NCBI GenBank assembly: GCA_027405735.1 | Contig: JAPEHQ010000001.1 | Coordinates: 6,572,001 to 6,636,000, forward strand | DNA from: Mucor racemosus | Taxonomy: Eukaryota > Mucoromycota > Mucoromycetes > Mucorales > Mucoraceae | Direction: 5' to 3' | DNA: 64,000 nucleotides | Shown here: in pieces, positions 11,263 to 23,969 of the stretch | How positions within the stretch are numbered: position 1 is the first letter of the stretch | Layout: the number at the start of each line of letters is the position of its first letter | The notes under the pieces: generated by a model | What the model was told of the DNA's origin: nothing | What the model saw: only the letters and a program-made list of their open reading frames with translations | Databases searched by the model: none | Translations under genes and position numbers: made by a program

Positions 11263-12344
11263 TCCAGAAGAATGCTCCAATAGTTTTAAAAAAATTAAAA
11301 ATAGGAAATTTGGAACAAAAGTGCTTCATATGTAAAAAGGTTAATTTCAATAACATGTACAGTTGCCCTGGTACACAAATTCCAAAAAAATGCTAGTTTT
11401 ATTTGGCTTCTTCTTCTTTGTAGCTTTGTTTAAGCGCATACAAATGCAAACCATTTTTGTACTAAAGTAATTTATGAATAAACACAATTATAAAATAGTT
11501 TTTTTTTTCAATAGTGTACAATTTATTTTGATAAAAAACAAGTTTGGTTTATTCTTTATCAAGCTATATTATTATTGTCCCTAAAAACACCTGCATGCTG
11601 TTCTTTTCAAAATGCAGTATGTGATTGATTTTACGTTTTATAAAGCATTAGATACGCAATAAATTAAAGCAAAGTAATCTAATATTATCAAATAATATTT
11701 CTCTTATTACCTCGGATAGCTTCGTATGATGTGTCGGTATAAAGACATTATATATAATTAATTTACGATATAATACATCAAAAAATGAAATCTAGTCGGC
11801 ACAAGCGTAACCATGTATACGGAGCCTATATAATGCAGTAAAATGTAAATTAAAAAAGCTTTGAAAAAGATACAGTTGAATTCTTCTTTATTTGAAGTAT
11901 AGAAAGTGTGCGAGCGAGTATATTACTCCTTTATTTCCATAGTTTTTTATTGCTGCGGTATTAGCACAGCTACTTCATTAATCCCAGGACTGAATTTAAC
12001 TTGAAATGATACCGTAGCATGTTTACAATTTGTTATGGTATTATGGCTTTACATATTGTTATAATAATTAGACAAACCTGCGCTCAAAATCAAACCTGTA
12101 AATTTAATGACATTAAGCTTAAAAACGGTAATTTAACATCCATATTGTATACAATTTATAATTTACAAAAGCTGTTTATATCGAGATTTACTGAAATAAT
12201 ATAGTATAAATAGATATCTATATTTTAAATCTAGCAAAAGTCTTTTTTAGTTTTTAATCCCGTTTCCATTTATTATAACCCCATTTAAATTGCATGTTGT
12301 CACATAATCCTCCCATAATTCAAAGCTAAAACTAAGTACGCATA
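11263..12344. other. Gene-free A+T-rich stretch
   Basis: T-rich 3' flank of the pseudogene followed by sequence without a credible frame or repeat partner. Confidence 0.4.
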
Positions 12345-12960
12345 ATATCTTTCTGATCCTAGCGTATAAGCGTCTGATTCCACTTTATCCAATTTGTTTG
12401 AGACACAAGGTAGTCGTCAACCATCGAACTCTTGCTTGCCTCTGTTTCTGGCACAAATGTCCCATCTTTTGCAAAGCCAACAGCCATTTGAAACACCAAT
12501 TTACCGATTTTCGTAGCCTCTTTTCTCTCTATTATTATTTAAATTTCTATTGAATTAATGTAAATTTTAAATACAATCCAAAAAAGTGTAGAGAAAAATT
12601 AATTACGGTCAATAAAGGATAAACTTCGTTTATTTTTTCGAGGTAGTCTCTTACTATTTTCCAAATGCTTCTTGGATGGAAAGAGAACATTGTATTTGGT
12701 TCTCTCTCTTTTTATGTTTCTTGGAATTTTATTTTCAGCATTATTTTATTAACGTTCTGTTGTGTATCAGAGTCATGTCCATGAGCATCATATCCTTGTT
12801 GTTGACTTTGTCGCGGTTTAATATCATTCTCAACAAGTACAGTATATGTTGCTCTTCTAGTGAGTCCATAGTTGTGTTGTTCTCTGGTAAAATATTCTGC
12901 CCTTTACTATCACTTCAATATCAACAGTATTCTCTGCTTTATGTAGATTGTATGGGACAA
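12345..12960 (-). pseudogene. Possible remnant of an unidentified spliced gene
   Basis: On the minus strand a frame containing SIWKIVRDYLEKINEVYPLL reaches a GTAATT donor near 12607. After an acceptor near 12535 the frame continues as RKEATKIGKLVFQMAVGFAK and ends in a stop near 12365. A further upstream segment (MDSLEEQHILYLLRMILNRD, about 12750-12870) is in another frame and reaches stops. The amino-acid composition looks protein-like, but I cannot place the family and no complete gene can be assembled. Confidence 0.25.
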
Positions 12961-13309
12961 GTTTAATCTTTGGGAACAAATTATTTTTTTGTCAAAGCAA
13001 AAGATTGATGATCCACTCGTATTTTGTATTTGTTCGTAGCAGATGCAAGAATATCCAATGTGTCTTGATCTAGAAAACATTAAAAATTAGTAATTAAAAA
13101 AAAGTACTATAAGATTTATCATGTCTTCAATTGATTTTAAGATTGTATCAACGTTTTTATTGACAGTTGCTAGGCTCTTATTCTTTTGCATTTTCTCGCG
13201 TTTTCTTTTCACGTTTAATGGAAAAAGGCCATTAACTTATCACACACACACACATACACGCAACAAAATGCAGTATTTAGGAGTTTGAAATTGATTATTA
13301 TTATTTATG

Positions 13310-14395
13310 TGAAATTGATCGAAAAATGATACAAAAAACAAAATCGGTTTGAACGCTCATGAACTGCAAATTAAACCGACCTAGCATATTAAATGGTTTT
13401 TGTACAGTTTTAAATTCTTTATCTATCTAAATAAAATCCAATTAAATGTTGCACATTAAATTTTGCGTAAAATGCGATTGAAATTTTAAAGGTTTTTTGG
13501 AGATACACATCACTTTTTATACATATACTTCAAAAATAAAAAATTGAAATAATGTAGGATAAAATTATCTATCGATCGAGCTATTGCTAAACCTTCTAGC
13601 TGCATTTGTTGTAGAGAAAACAAAACTTCTGTGAATTTTTTTTCAAATTCAGAATTTAGGATGAGGGTATATAAGGGAAAAATGGACGCTAGAATCGAAG
13701 GTATCTCTTTGTACACATTTTTGAGGATATCTCCACGAAAAATTAATATTTTAAAAAAAACTAAGTTGGGTCCGAGAGAGCTCAACGAGGTTAATGACAT
13801 GAATATAAAAAAAGTACCACTCAATTTAACGAATATTTTATAATATACTAAAAAAAAGGTCAAAAAAATGAAAAGAATTAAAAGTGCTTAGAATTTTTTT
13901 AAACCAAAATATGTTATAGAGTGCTTCAAAACAAGTAAGTTTTATTATTAAAAAGTGTTAGTGTAGCTTAATGTTTTGTAGAGATATAAGGGCTCAAAGG
14001 TTTTAGTTTTTAGCAGTGAAATACCTATAAAAATTTGAAACATTAGCACTAAAAAAGTTATATCAACTGCAAAATATAGGATATTTCTGGATACTTGTTT
14101 TTGGAACAAATGTGAACATCTCAGGTACATTAATATATAATTGTTTCTTGGTGTTATTTAGTGAAAAAAAAATTGAGCAAGGATGAAAAGGGAGACCCAG
14201 TTTTCAAGGAAAAATAATGGATTTTACGTGTTTTTGAGTCTTTTATGAGATATAAAATAAATTTAGGGATAGGTAGCATAATGCTACCAATTCAAATCTA
14301 TTCAGCGGTGTCTAATGTATAACCTAAAAAGTGTTTAGTATGGGATTAGTTATAAAAGAGGGGAATACACTCTGATTTTGAATATTGGAAACTTC
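13310..14395 (-). repeat. Interspersed repeat family A, copy 2 (inverted relative to copy 1)
   Basis: Reverse-complement homologue of 5578-6700; the 47-base invariant core is at 13696-13742. A frame at 13631-13843 encodes the same SEFRMRVYKGKMDAR and GISLYTFLRISPRK peptide as copy 1, then breaks. The outer end near 14330-14360 matches copy 1 at TCTAATGTATAACC/GTGTTTAGTA words. Confidence 0.8.
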
Positions 14396-16812
14396 GAAAT
14401 TTATCTTTTTTGCAAAAATCACCCATTTTCCTTTCATTTTATTGCTACTGTACAATGCTCTTGTGTTAATCTACGTAACGTCAAATACTACTATAACACT
14501 TGTTAATGACATTGAAAGAATGAACTACCATCATAGTCAACAGATGTTTTCGTGAATTTAAAAAACTATTAACTAGACATTGGCTTTAGAATTCTGCTGC
14601 AAGAATTGATAAAACCAAAAGAGGAGTATAGTTGATTTCATAAAAATAAAGCAATTCATTCGGAATTATATAAAAATATTCTTATGTATATATATGAAAC
14701 GCATATTAAAAGAAATATTTCAGGAGAGTATCTTTTGTGATACCTGATAATTCTGTCTGAAAACAGGTTCGATGGTTTGACATTTGCCAAGAAAAATTAA
14801 GATACAAGTCTCTTATTCGAACTCTGTTTCGTTCATCAGCAAGGCCCTGGCCGAAAGAAAAGATGATATATTATGAATTGCTTTAGTTCCACAAGTCAAC
14901 TTGTACTACAGTTCATTCACTTTAAATTCAGACGAAATTATTATGAAATAAAACTAAAGTTTAGACGAAACAAGATAAAATCTGGAACCAAATGAGAATA
15001 AAGCTTGGATGAAATGAGAATGAGATTTGAGGCCAAATAAGAGTAATATTGGAACAAGCAGAAAATTGATTTGAGATGAATATAAAAAAAAAAAAAAAGT
15101 AGAAAAAGGAGATTTAGTAAAGACATTCCATATTAATAACAAATAATCACCTACTTCTTTGGAGAGCTTCATACAATACGAAAATCGATCCAAATTGTAA
15201 ACCATGATGAAGAGTGAATAAACGTTCTGGAATAAACAAATATTCATCTTGGGGCATACAAATGGAGAGCAGCACTATCGAGCATCTGCAGCTGGTAGTA
15301 TAGTTTATTGTTAACTATATTGTGATGCATTATACTACCATTAGTATGGTATACCACGTCTGATTGCACTGTCATCTTTTATTAAAACAACCGCATAATA
15401 TAGCGTAATTTGGAAAGGATTTTTTTAATCAAGAAGAAAAGGTTAGCTACTTTATACGTAAGAAACATAACTGAAAGATATCACTGCATCTTGTAATATT
15501 TTTTTCTCTGAATGTGTATTTGCATTTTCTTTTATAATGGCAGAAAGTTACCTACAATACACTTAACCATCATTATCTTGAGTATGGCAAAATCATAATT
15601 ATCAGCTCAATTCATAAAAAGTAAATTATTATATTAACTAATTAGCGTCTAGAAATCATATCCTATTCGCCTAAAATTTATATCCAATTTCTATGAATTT
15701 ACATTAATATTGTGTCTATATTTCATTTGGGGTTTATCTCTATTACTACTACAATCATCCAAAATTCAAATGGAAATGATCCTGAAATGTCTAAATTTAA
15801 AGTGGAAATACTGTAATAAAGTTTAAGATGTAGAGAGAATTCCAACAATAAATAACATGTTAATCCGCTGCTTGAAATCCGAATCATTACTCTGCTTTTA
15901 AACTGAAATGTTACACGATACTAAATAATTGTATTATAATAGTGCCATTGGCGTAACGCAAAAGTAAGCATTTGACATTAAAATTAGAAAAATATTCTGT
16001 ATAATTGCCTGTTGGCTTGTGTTACTAAATACAATCAGTGCCAATGATATCTCGATTATGGTAGTACACTTTTTTGTTCAAAAAAATACCCTCTTCTACT
16101 TCTACTCCTTCCTCCCCCAAATCAAATTATTTGAACACAGACGAAAATATCGGTATTTCTAATATATATCAATGTTTATCATGTGAAATGTAGAAACATT
16201 ATAAACTATTCACCATAGAATAATAATAAGCGGGCTCACCCAAGAAAATAGGAAAGTATTAGTCATACGGTTTATGCAAAAAGAAAACACTGTGTAATTT
16301 GCATAATCAAACTTTGTTATCAGATCATCAAATATCAAATTTATCAGATTTTAAAGGAACTGATTATATTTTTAGATATTTGATCCAAATAAGGTAGCTC
16401 AACAGCAAGAGAAAATGACAAACAAGATTGATTGTGGTGGTTAAGTCTGTAAACAATATGAATATAAGAAAGGCCCAAATCAATTCTGTTCAGTTACATG
16501 GAAAATAATAATACTTTTAGTTCCTGAATCTTTGACAATGGCATTATACTGAAATAAGGCCATTTCAATTGTTTTTTTTTTATTGAAAAAAAAAAAGTAA
16601 TTGTTGTGTTTGGGGGTTGAAATAAATAAGATTTGTTATAAAGAAAGAGGAAATAATAAAAATAAAAAATAAAAAGAGATTATGGATATGAATTACTGTA
16701 GTTGTTGAAAATGGAGATAATGTAGTTGTATAAATTATATTTTGAGAATTTTAGTTAGTAGTAGAAATAAATAAATAACTTGTTGACTTGATACAAGTTA
16801 AAGGAAAGCGAT
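14396..16812. other. Long gene-free stretch
   Basis: No supported gene, repeat partner or RNA gene seen in 2.4 kb. Minus-strand frames at 14941-15247 are Phe/Leu/Tyr-rich translations of A+T-rich DNA without an ATG context or domain. The final ~200 bases are the 3' UTR of the secreted-protein gene on the minus strand. Confidence 0.4.
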
Positions 16813-17589
16813 TTAGAAAGCCAAGTAACCAGCACCAGCAACCAATGCAATGGCATAGCTGCTAAGTTGTAACTTGCTAGCAGCATTACCAGATTGTGCA
16901 GGAGCAGGAGCACTAGCAGAAGCAGAAGCAGAAGCAGCAGGAGCACTGACATTAGCAGAAATAGCAGAGGCAGAAGCACTGATAATGGAAGAGGCATTGG
17001 AAGCAAGAGGAACACCAGATGAGATTGCAGTAGCAACAGATAGGGCAGCAGATGAACCAGTGCTGACAGCAGAAGCTACAGAATCGGTAGTAGTTTGAGC
17101 AACAGTGGTAGTTTGAGCAGCAGTGGTAGTTTGAGCAGCAGTAGTAGTTTGAGCAGCAGTAGTAGTAGTTTCAGAAGCACAAGTATCTCCACTGTGTTGA
17201 GCATACCATGCACAGGCACCAGCAAATTCAGTATTAAAAAGAACTGGGTCATCACCAGTACAAGCAGCCATACAGGTACCAGCCTTGGTCATGAAAGATG
17301 TGTAATCAGCAGTGCCCTTAGTACACATCAATTTGAGGGATTCAAGGAATTTGGGAGAGGTAGAATCCATAGTCCAACCAGAAACCCATTCTTGACCGGC
17401 TTGCTATAAAAAAAATATAAATCAATAAACTTATAATCATAAAATATCAACACAATGGCAATGAATACTTACGACATTACAATTGGTAAAGCACTCAGTA
17501 GATGTAGCAACATTGTAAGAAGGATTACAATCTTGAGCAGAGACAGCAACGGCAGCAGCAGCAAGAGTAATAGCAATAGTTGAACGCAT
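16813..17589 (-). CDS. Secreted, probably GPI-anchored Ser/Ala/Thr-rich cell-surface protein
   Basis: Two exons: 17589-17473 and 17403-16813 (intron with GTAAGT and TATAG ends), 235 aa. Exon 1 encodes a textbook signal peptide (MRSTIAITLAAAAVAVSAQ, cleavage likely after SA) and the first cysteines (CNPSYN, TECFTNC). Exon 2 adds an ordered Cys-containing domain (LKLMCTKGTADY, CMAACTGDD, CAWYAQHSGDTC), then four imperfect TTTAAQ repeats, a long Ser/Ala-rich stalk, and a C-terminal hydrophobic tail (SSYAIALVAGAGYLAF) after small residues SGNAAS, the layout of a GPI attachment signal. It is probably an O-mannosylated plasma-membrane or cell-wall protein. The cysteine pattern is not one I can name. 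A TATTTAAAC box lies 70 bp upstream of the ATG. Confidence 0.85.
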
Positions 17590-18647
17590 TTTTAGAGTGA
17601 TTGATTTATGATTGGGAATAAAAAGTAAAAAAGAAATCAAGAAATTGGAGATCTATTTAAACTAGAAAAATGAAGATCCTTTTTTCCCCTGTTGGATTTG
17701 GAAAAAAAAAACTCATGTTATACCAAATAGAAACATCTTGTAAAAAAAATTATATATGTGTGTGAATGTATGGAATTGTAACTGTGCTCAAGATTGAGAC
17801 ATTTGAAGGTACAGACAAAGAGACAAAATTCTTGAACTAGATCGAATAATTCGTTTCAGTGCGGACAATTACGGACACCTGCCACCGCGCCTTTTTTCCC
17901 CCTGTTGAACAGTGATTTTAAGTAACGGTTAAAAATTATTCTTTCTAGATGTTGTACGGGTTTTGTGCTACAAAAGCTTTATCAGATTTTTCCAATGATG
18001 ACACAAGGATAACTATATAAAAAAATAGATATATAATACTCGAATAGCCATGATAATTAGTGACAATTCGCTCTAATTTGTTGTAGATTTAAAAGGTGAT
18101 ATATATATGTGTGTGTATAGTATGATCCTATTGCTATATACCATTAAAATGAAAGCTGCCAAACATTACAACTGCAAAACTTAGTTTCTTAAATGCACAG
18201 ACATCTCCGCAAATACAGCGACAAAAGGAAAACGGTAGACACGAGTTTGATTTCCAACTTGAAATGAAGAAAATAAAGAAGGATGAGAAACTTCTTGATC
18301 GTAGTACTAAAATATTTCGTTCTACCAAATTACCATCTGATAAGATGTTGATGCAAAAGTGGGGGACCTTATAATTGCGGTCCTCGTAACTGTTTTTACA
18401 TCTGATAAATAGAAACAATATATGGATTTCGGTAGAACGGTGAGACTTTCTCTCTGCGCGCTTATATCTTTTCCTTCTTTTTTTTGCTTGTTTTTTCTTC
18501 TTTTTTTTTATTCTCTTTTTCATTTGAAATTTTTACTTTAAATCAAAAAGAATTGTACATTTCTATCTTCCCCCCTTTTTTTTAATATAAATAGAGCTCA
18601 AGAAATTCTGGTTTCTATACTTGTATAACTTAAAAAAAAAGAAAAAA
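17590..18647. promoter_or_regulatory. Divergent promoter region between the secreted protein and the MFS transporter
   Basis: No coding frame is supported. Near the MFS gene there is a pyrimidine-rich block (CCCCCCTTTTTTTT at about 18570) directly followed by AATATAAATAGAGC, a TATA-like element about 60 bp from the ATG. On the other side TATTTAAAC serves the minus-strand gene. The two genes share about 1.06 kb. Confidence 0.45.
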
Positions 18648-20153
18648 ATGAATCAAGAAATCATTTCACAGCAACAGCACCAACAAAATCAATCATATCA
18701 ATATGATCTGAATGAAGAAAAGACTGAAATTACACAAACTAGTGTAATTACAGTTGCAGATTCATTGCAACAAGTCGATGAAAGACCTCCTCGTAAATTC
18801 ATGTGGTGGATTCCTTTGCAAAGTCATGTTCATCCATTGCAATTCTTTGCCTTCATCGTTGCTGTATTTGTTTCTTTGTCTTTAATTGTATATATTGCTG
18901 GTACTCAAAGTCAAATTATCATGGGTGTATTGGGCATTGTTTCTGACACTGGTGATATTACCGGCTCTCTTTCTCTTTATGCTGAAATTATCTCATTGCT
19001 TGGTGTCATCGTTTGGTCTATGGCTTCAGATCGTATTGGTCGTCGTGGTGTAATGGCTGCTTCAATCTTTTTAATGGGCATGTCTATTGTTGCTTATCCT
19101 CATGTCCATAATGTTTATCCCGATATGCTTTTGATTAAATTAGTTTTCTCGATTGGTTCTTCTGGCTCAACTTCGATGATGGTTGCCATGATGATGGAAG
19201 TTGCATATGGTAAAGGTGGCCTTGTATCTGGTTGTATTGGCATTGCTTCTGGCCTTGGTGCTACATTTGCTGCTCTTTGCTTATTTATGGTGCCTGCTTT
19301 CCTCTCAATCAAATATCCTGGAAATAACACTGGTTTATCATATTCTCACAGTGCAATTGGTGGTAGTTCTATGGCTCTTGCAATCATTCTTTTCTTTTGT
19401 ATGCCAAAGGATGCCGTCACTCGTCCTCCTGTTAATCATATCAAGGGTTGGTTCTTGAAATTATACAAAGGTATTAAAGCTGTCAAAGAACCTCGTATTG
19501 CTTTAGGTTATGCTTCTAGTTTCTTTGCTCGTGCTGATGAAATCATTATTACAAATTTCTTATCTCTTTGGGTTGCTAAATACTATGTTGAAAATGGAAA
19601 ATGTGTAGCTGGCCAATCCTGTCTTTATGCTTTAGCTTCCTCTTCTACTTTATCTGGTTATTCCCAATTAGTTGCTCTCGCAGCTACTCCATTCTTCTCC
19701 CTTGCTTCCGAGTATCTTCCTAAAGAATGGGCTGTATTTATTGCCGGTGTTGTTGGTGCTTGTGGCTGTATTCCTTTTGCTTTCTCGATTGATCCCACTT
19801 CTAAATTATCTCTTGGTTTTGTCATTTTGATTGCTTGTGGGCAATATGGTATGATTATTTCTGGAATGGCCATGGTTGCTGGTGATTACATCAAAAGAGA
19901 AGAACATGCTGCTATTTCTGCCACATATTCATTTATTGGTGCTGTTGGTATTATCATTGTATCCAAAGTTGGCGGTGTTCTCTTTGATGATTGGATGAAG
20001 GGTGCACCTTTCTTACTTTTAGGTATTGGTCATTGTTTGATCATGCTCATGTCCATTATAGTTTATATTCATCGCCTCATTATTGGACGTAAAGCCAAGA
20101 AACAACAACAATTATTCAACAAGGAGAGTGTTCCTACTTATATTCCAAACTAA
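18648..20153 (+). CDS. Major facilitator superfamily transporter (about 12 TM, 501 aa)
   Basis: Intron-less frame. The start is the ATG at 18648 preceded by an A-rich leader; no upstream in-frame ATG exists. A polar, Gln-rich cytosolic N-terminus (about 50 residues) is followed by about 12 hydrophobic segments split by a central loop (residues ~245-280, containing KLYKGIKAVKEPRIALG). The MFS motif A between TM2 and TM3 is present as SDRIGRR around residue 128. The extracellular loop GKCVAGQSC has two cysteines. The C-terminus is basic and Gln-rich. The substrate cannot be told from sequence; the single-exon structure and codon-preferred C/T wobble (GGT, GCT, TCT) suggest good expression. Plasma-membrane location is inference. 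Confidence 0.92.
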   Translation: MNQEIISQQQHQQNQSYQYDLNEEKTEITQTSVITVADSLQQVDERPPRKFMWWIPLQSHVHPLQFFAFIVAVFVSLSLIVYIAGTQSQIIMGVLGIVSDTGDITGSLSLYAEIISLLGVIVWSMASDRIGRRGVMAASIFLMGMSIVAYPHVHNVYPDMLLIKLVFSIGSSGSTSMMVAMMMEVAYGKGGLVSGCIGIASGLGATFAALCLFMVPAFLSIKYPGNNTGLSYSHSAIGGSSMALAIILFFCMPKDAVTRPPVNHIKGWFLKLYKGIKAVKEPRIALGYASSFFARADEIIITNFLSLWVAKYYVENGKCVAGQSCLYALASSSTLSGYSQLVALAATPFFSLASEYLPKEWAVFIAGVVGACGCIPFAFSIDPTSKLSLGFVILIACGQYGMIISGMAMVAGDYIKREEHAAISATYSFIGAVGIIIVSKVGGVLFDDWMKGAPFLLLGIGHCLIMLMSIIVYIHRLIIGRKAKKQQQLFNKESVPTYIPN

Positions 20154-21907
20154 AAAAAGAAAAATGTATATTCCAACAACAACAACAACAACAACAACAA
20201 AAAACCTAATTATCCAATTTACAACCCTTTCAATGTTAAAAATTAATCCTTATTTTTTATCTTGTTATATTTATTTATTCTTCTTTCAATAATTCTAATC
20301 TAGTTTCCCTTATTTATTTATATGCACTTTTATCTCATTTTCCCTCATTTATTCTTTTCTTTCTTACATTTTTGAAATATAATAGTTTCTCATATTATAT
20401 TTGTAACCTAAATACACATAACAAGATATCAATTTGATATAAAACAATAAAATGTGTCACTGGTTTGACTCTCTTGCTGTTATAAATCATGCAATCAGTT
20501 TTTTTTTTTTTTTTTTTTTTTGTTATCAGATTTTTCCAATGGTTACAAAATATACTTCAAACTCGAAAGTGTATAAATATGAACAAGTCGCACAATGACT
20601 AATTCATAGTTTGTGAAAACATGTGTTTATAAAATATTTTTTTAATATATAATAGTTTTTATAATGTGTATACAAGATCAAAGATCAAATGGTTCTGCTT
20701 GAAGAAATGGCTGATTATCTTTTAGGTTACCATCTTACAATATTCCTCAACGTAAAATATGAATTTCTTTTTACAGATACATTGCTTTTTAGACAATCTA
20801 GACGCTTTCTTTTACTGTACATGAAATTCAATCGGGCAAATTCGTATTGCAGTTGAAATACATTTTTACTGTACACCAGCATTTGACTAGTGTTACATTT
20901 ATAATTTTTATATATAAAATATATACTTTAAAACATACATGAGCTATTTTATAGTATCTAGTTACTGTAAATATTATTTATTGTGAGGTCTTTTTTTTTA
21001 TGATGACTAACCAAAACCCTACAAACATGTTGAACATAATCAATTTCGACAATACAGATGCCGACCAAAAAAAAACTTTAATTGTAATGGATACTAATAT
21101 ACAAACTTTACAATAAATCTTATAATTAGATCAATGAATACTTCCATATTGTATCATTCTGTGTTTGCATATGTTTTACTCTCCTCTTCTACGAATAAAT
21201 ATCTGCTGGCTTTTATAGAAAGTTTTGTACCCATACATATATCCAGGGTAAAATCTGATTAGAAGAATAAAATATTATTGATTTGATTTGTGCTACAAAG
21301 TTATTACATTCAGCAAAAATATGAATATACACAGCTTTCTTTTATTTAAAATGCGACTAGTATGGATTGTAACATTGTAGAAAGAAATAGAAACGTTTCC
21401 TGTTTGTTTGTTTGTCTCACCATTGGAAATTGATTTCTAATATATTTCAACTGTACAAGTTCTTGGCAGCAATGTTTATCTGATCTTTTTACACAATTGG
21501 AAGAAAATATACTTTGTATAAACTATTGCAATAAACAGAATACCCCTGTTATTGTATGTAGACCCATATGCTACATAGCTTCCATGTCTTCTAATATTTT
21601 TTGTTTGCTTTCCAGAAAGACATTATTAAATGCCATGTAAAACTAAAAATATTGATGTGCAATTGAAATGTCATACTTTATCAAAGCATTTGTTTATTCA
21701 TTTGATCAAATAAAGCATATGAAATTCTTGATATTATAGAACAAACGAAAAGTAATCAAACTTACAGATCCTATTGAAATACATGCATTAGCTTATAGAA
21801 TTTACAAGGGTCTTTGTATATACTGAATGCTTAAATGGAATTATTGTATAAATTTAAAGATGGAATATATTTTATTTAATGTATAAAAAAAAAGAATGCT
21901 AAGAATG
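20154..21907. other. Gene-free stretch between the MFS and coiled-coil genes
   Basis: Starts with a T-rich 3' UTR holding a (CAA)n run near 20175-20200, then a 23-base T run. The remaining ~1.4 kb has no supported gene, repeat partner or RNA. Confidence 0.4.
20499..20521. repeat. T homopolymer (23 nt)
   Basis: Uninterrupted T run. Confidence 0.95.
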
Positions 21908-23969
21908 CTACACCATGTATTTACTTGTCTCACATTCTTTCAATGGTGCCGTTTGTTCTGGACATAAACGCCTCAACCTGATGTTTAATAAAAGTGCTTG
22001 TTCGTGCAATGTCATATACTACTATAGCAAAAAAGCTAGAGTTAGTGTTTTATTCTATGATCTAAACTAATATTTCGTGTACCTGTCGTAAAAATTGATC
22101 TTTTTTCCCATTCAAAATCTCGTTTGATTCAGAATTTTGTACTAGAGATTGAGATTCTACAAGAGCTAGAGTGCACTTCTCTTTAATTGTAGCTACTTGT
22201 TCCAATTCTACGCCCAATTTATCATCCAACTGTTTGTGTTCTTCTTTCAATTCTTTTACTTCTGCTTCTAATTCGTTTGTTGATTTAAGTTTGCTTTTTA
22301 AAGTTTTCAATTTCTGACAATTGCGATCAAGAATAGCTCTATCAGAAAGTAAAGACCCATAAAGATGATCAATAAATTTCATAGGAGACGGCAGCTGCAA
22401 TTCTGTATCTTCTTGCCCTTGTTCTTGTTCTTGTTCTTGTTCTTCTTGCTGTTTTTTGTACAATACCACACTTGTAGTAAGATGGTCAAGTACCACGTCG
22501 CGCCGAGTATCAATGGTTTTCAAAACTTGCTGATTACTAAAATTAGTTTGAAGTTGATCCAGGGTCAAGGTGAGTGAAACGAGTGAGTTTTGTTGCTTTT
22601 TAGTGGCATTTTCGAGGGCGCGGAAGTTACCTTGGACATAAGTAGATATTTTAGTAAGCTCTGTTTTGTAAAACTTGGTCATTTCTGTTTGTAAACTTGT
22701 CGATTCCTCTTGCTTTGAAATTGTTTGAGCAGCAAATTCATCGAATCCAGCATAACGAGAACGATTTTCTATATCCATTTCTTTTTGTTTCTTATTTAGT
22801 AATGCTACATCTTTTAGTAATGTTTGCAAATGCTCTTTAACGTTTCTTTCTGATAAAATAAAGTCTTTATGAAAGCCATTGACATGATCTCTAAGTATTA
22901 AAACTTGCAAATCAAGTGAAATGTTATCGCCTTCTTCTTCTTCTTTTTCTCCAGTATTTTTATTGATAAAACAAGTTGAAGCTTTTGTATCTGTTGATGC
23001 TTGAGGTTGGTTTGCCAATTTGTCATATTTGGAGTTCAAATCTTTTAATTGCTTGCTCATTTTAGTATGACTTGAGTACAATGAACCAATTTTAGATTCC
23101 AACGCAGAGTAATTTGATATTGATGATGATGATGATGATGATTCTGCGTTTGTGGTTGTTGTTGTGGTCGCTGCAGTGGTCGCAGTAGTTGCTTCTTCAC
23201 TGCTGCTACTGGCTTCCGAGGTGTCATGGTTGTATTGCTGAGGATGAACATTAAGATTGTGCTTCAAAACTGATACCATCGTACCCAGGTTAGCATCGGT
23301 CTTCATATTTATCATACGATTGAAGCTTTTACGAATCGTTTTCTTGAATTTAGATTGATTTATTCTATTTCGACGTTCATTTTCTACAGATGCAACATTA
23401 TTAGCGTCGGTTGCTGTAACTTGAAAATTTCCACCATACACGGTTTTGTTTAATCGTTCAATATGAGCACTCAATTCAACAAATTGGTTATTTAAAATAT
23501 GTTCTTCTTTTTTGGTTTGATTTAATGGTTGGTAAGCTTTTTTAATATTGTCTGTAATATGGCATTTGCTGACAATGGCGGAGAGTTCTTTGTAGGCGCT
23601 TTCAAGGCAATTAACTTGTTGGCAAAGCTTTTCAGTATCTCCAGTCAGTTTCTTGTCTACTACAATCATATCATCGATGTCATTTTGAACTTTCTGGTTG
23701 TTGTTGTTCATGCTTTTGACGAGTTTTTCATAAAATGAGTTCATTTTTGATGTAATATCTTCCATACTTGCATCTGTTACTTTGATTTTATATTCATAAC
23801 TGTTCATACTTTCGAATAAATGAGAGAATTGTTGGTTATTGGTTTCTAGCATCATTTTCTTTTGGTGCTCCAGATTGCATAATAAAGTATTCTTTTCATA
23901 TTCATAAGCATCAATTCTTGATAAGAGATTTAAAGTAATTTCGTAGTACATTTCTTCATTAGATTTCAT
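21908..23969 (-). CDS. Coiled-coil protein of unknown function
   Basis: Exon 1 is 23969-22083. A GTACAC donor and a CTATAGTAG acceptor define a 64-nt intron, and exon 2 (22018-21908) adds 36 residues ending ETSKYMV, for 665 aa. Without splicing the frame stops a few codons after the donor. The protein is nearly all helical heptad-type sequence: residues 1-180 (MYYEITLNLLSRIDAYEYEK...), 290-470 and 540-640 look like coiled coils. They are separated by a low-complexity Ser/Thr/Glu-rich stretch at about 235-285 (SSSSEEA, TTTTTT, SSSSSS). A basic patch KKTIRKSFNR lies near residue 210. The layout resembles cytoskeletal, kinetochore or vesicle-tether scaffolds, but no family is recognised. Confidence 0.75.

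Noticed and set aside
16755..17409. Ala/Glu-rich, Ser-rich and Leu-rich frames overlapping the secreted-protein gene on both strands
   Set aside because: They are alternative-frame readings of the Ala/Thr/Ser repeat coding sequence; only the minus-strand frame has a signal peptide, intron and GPI tail.
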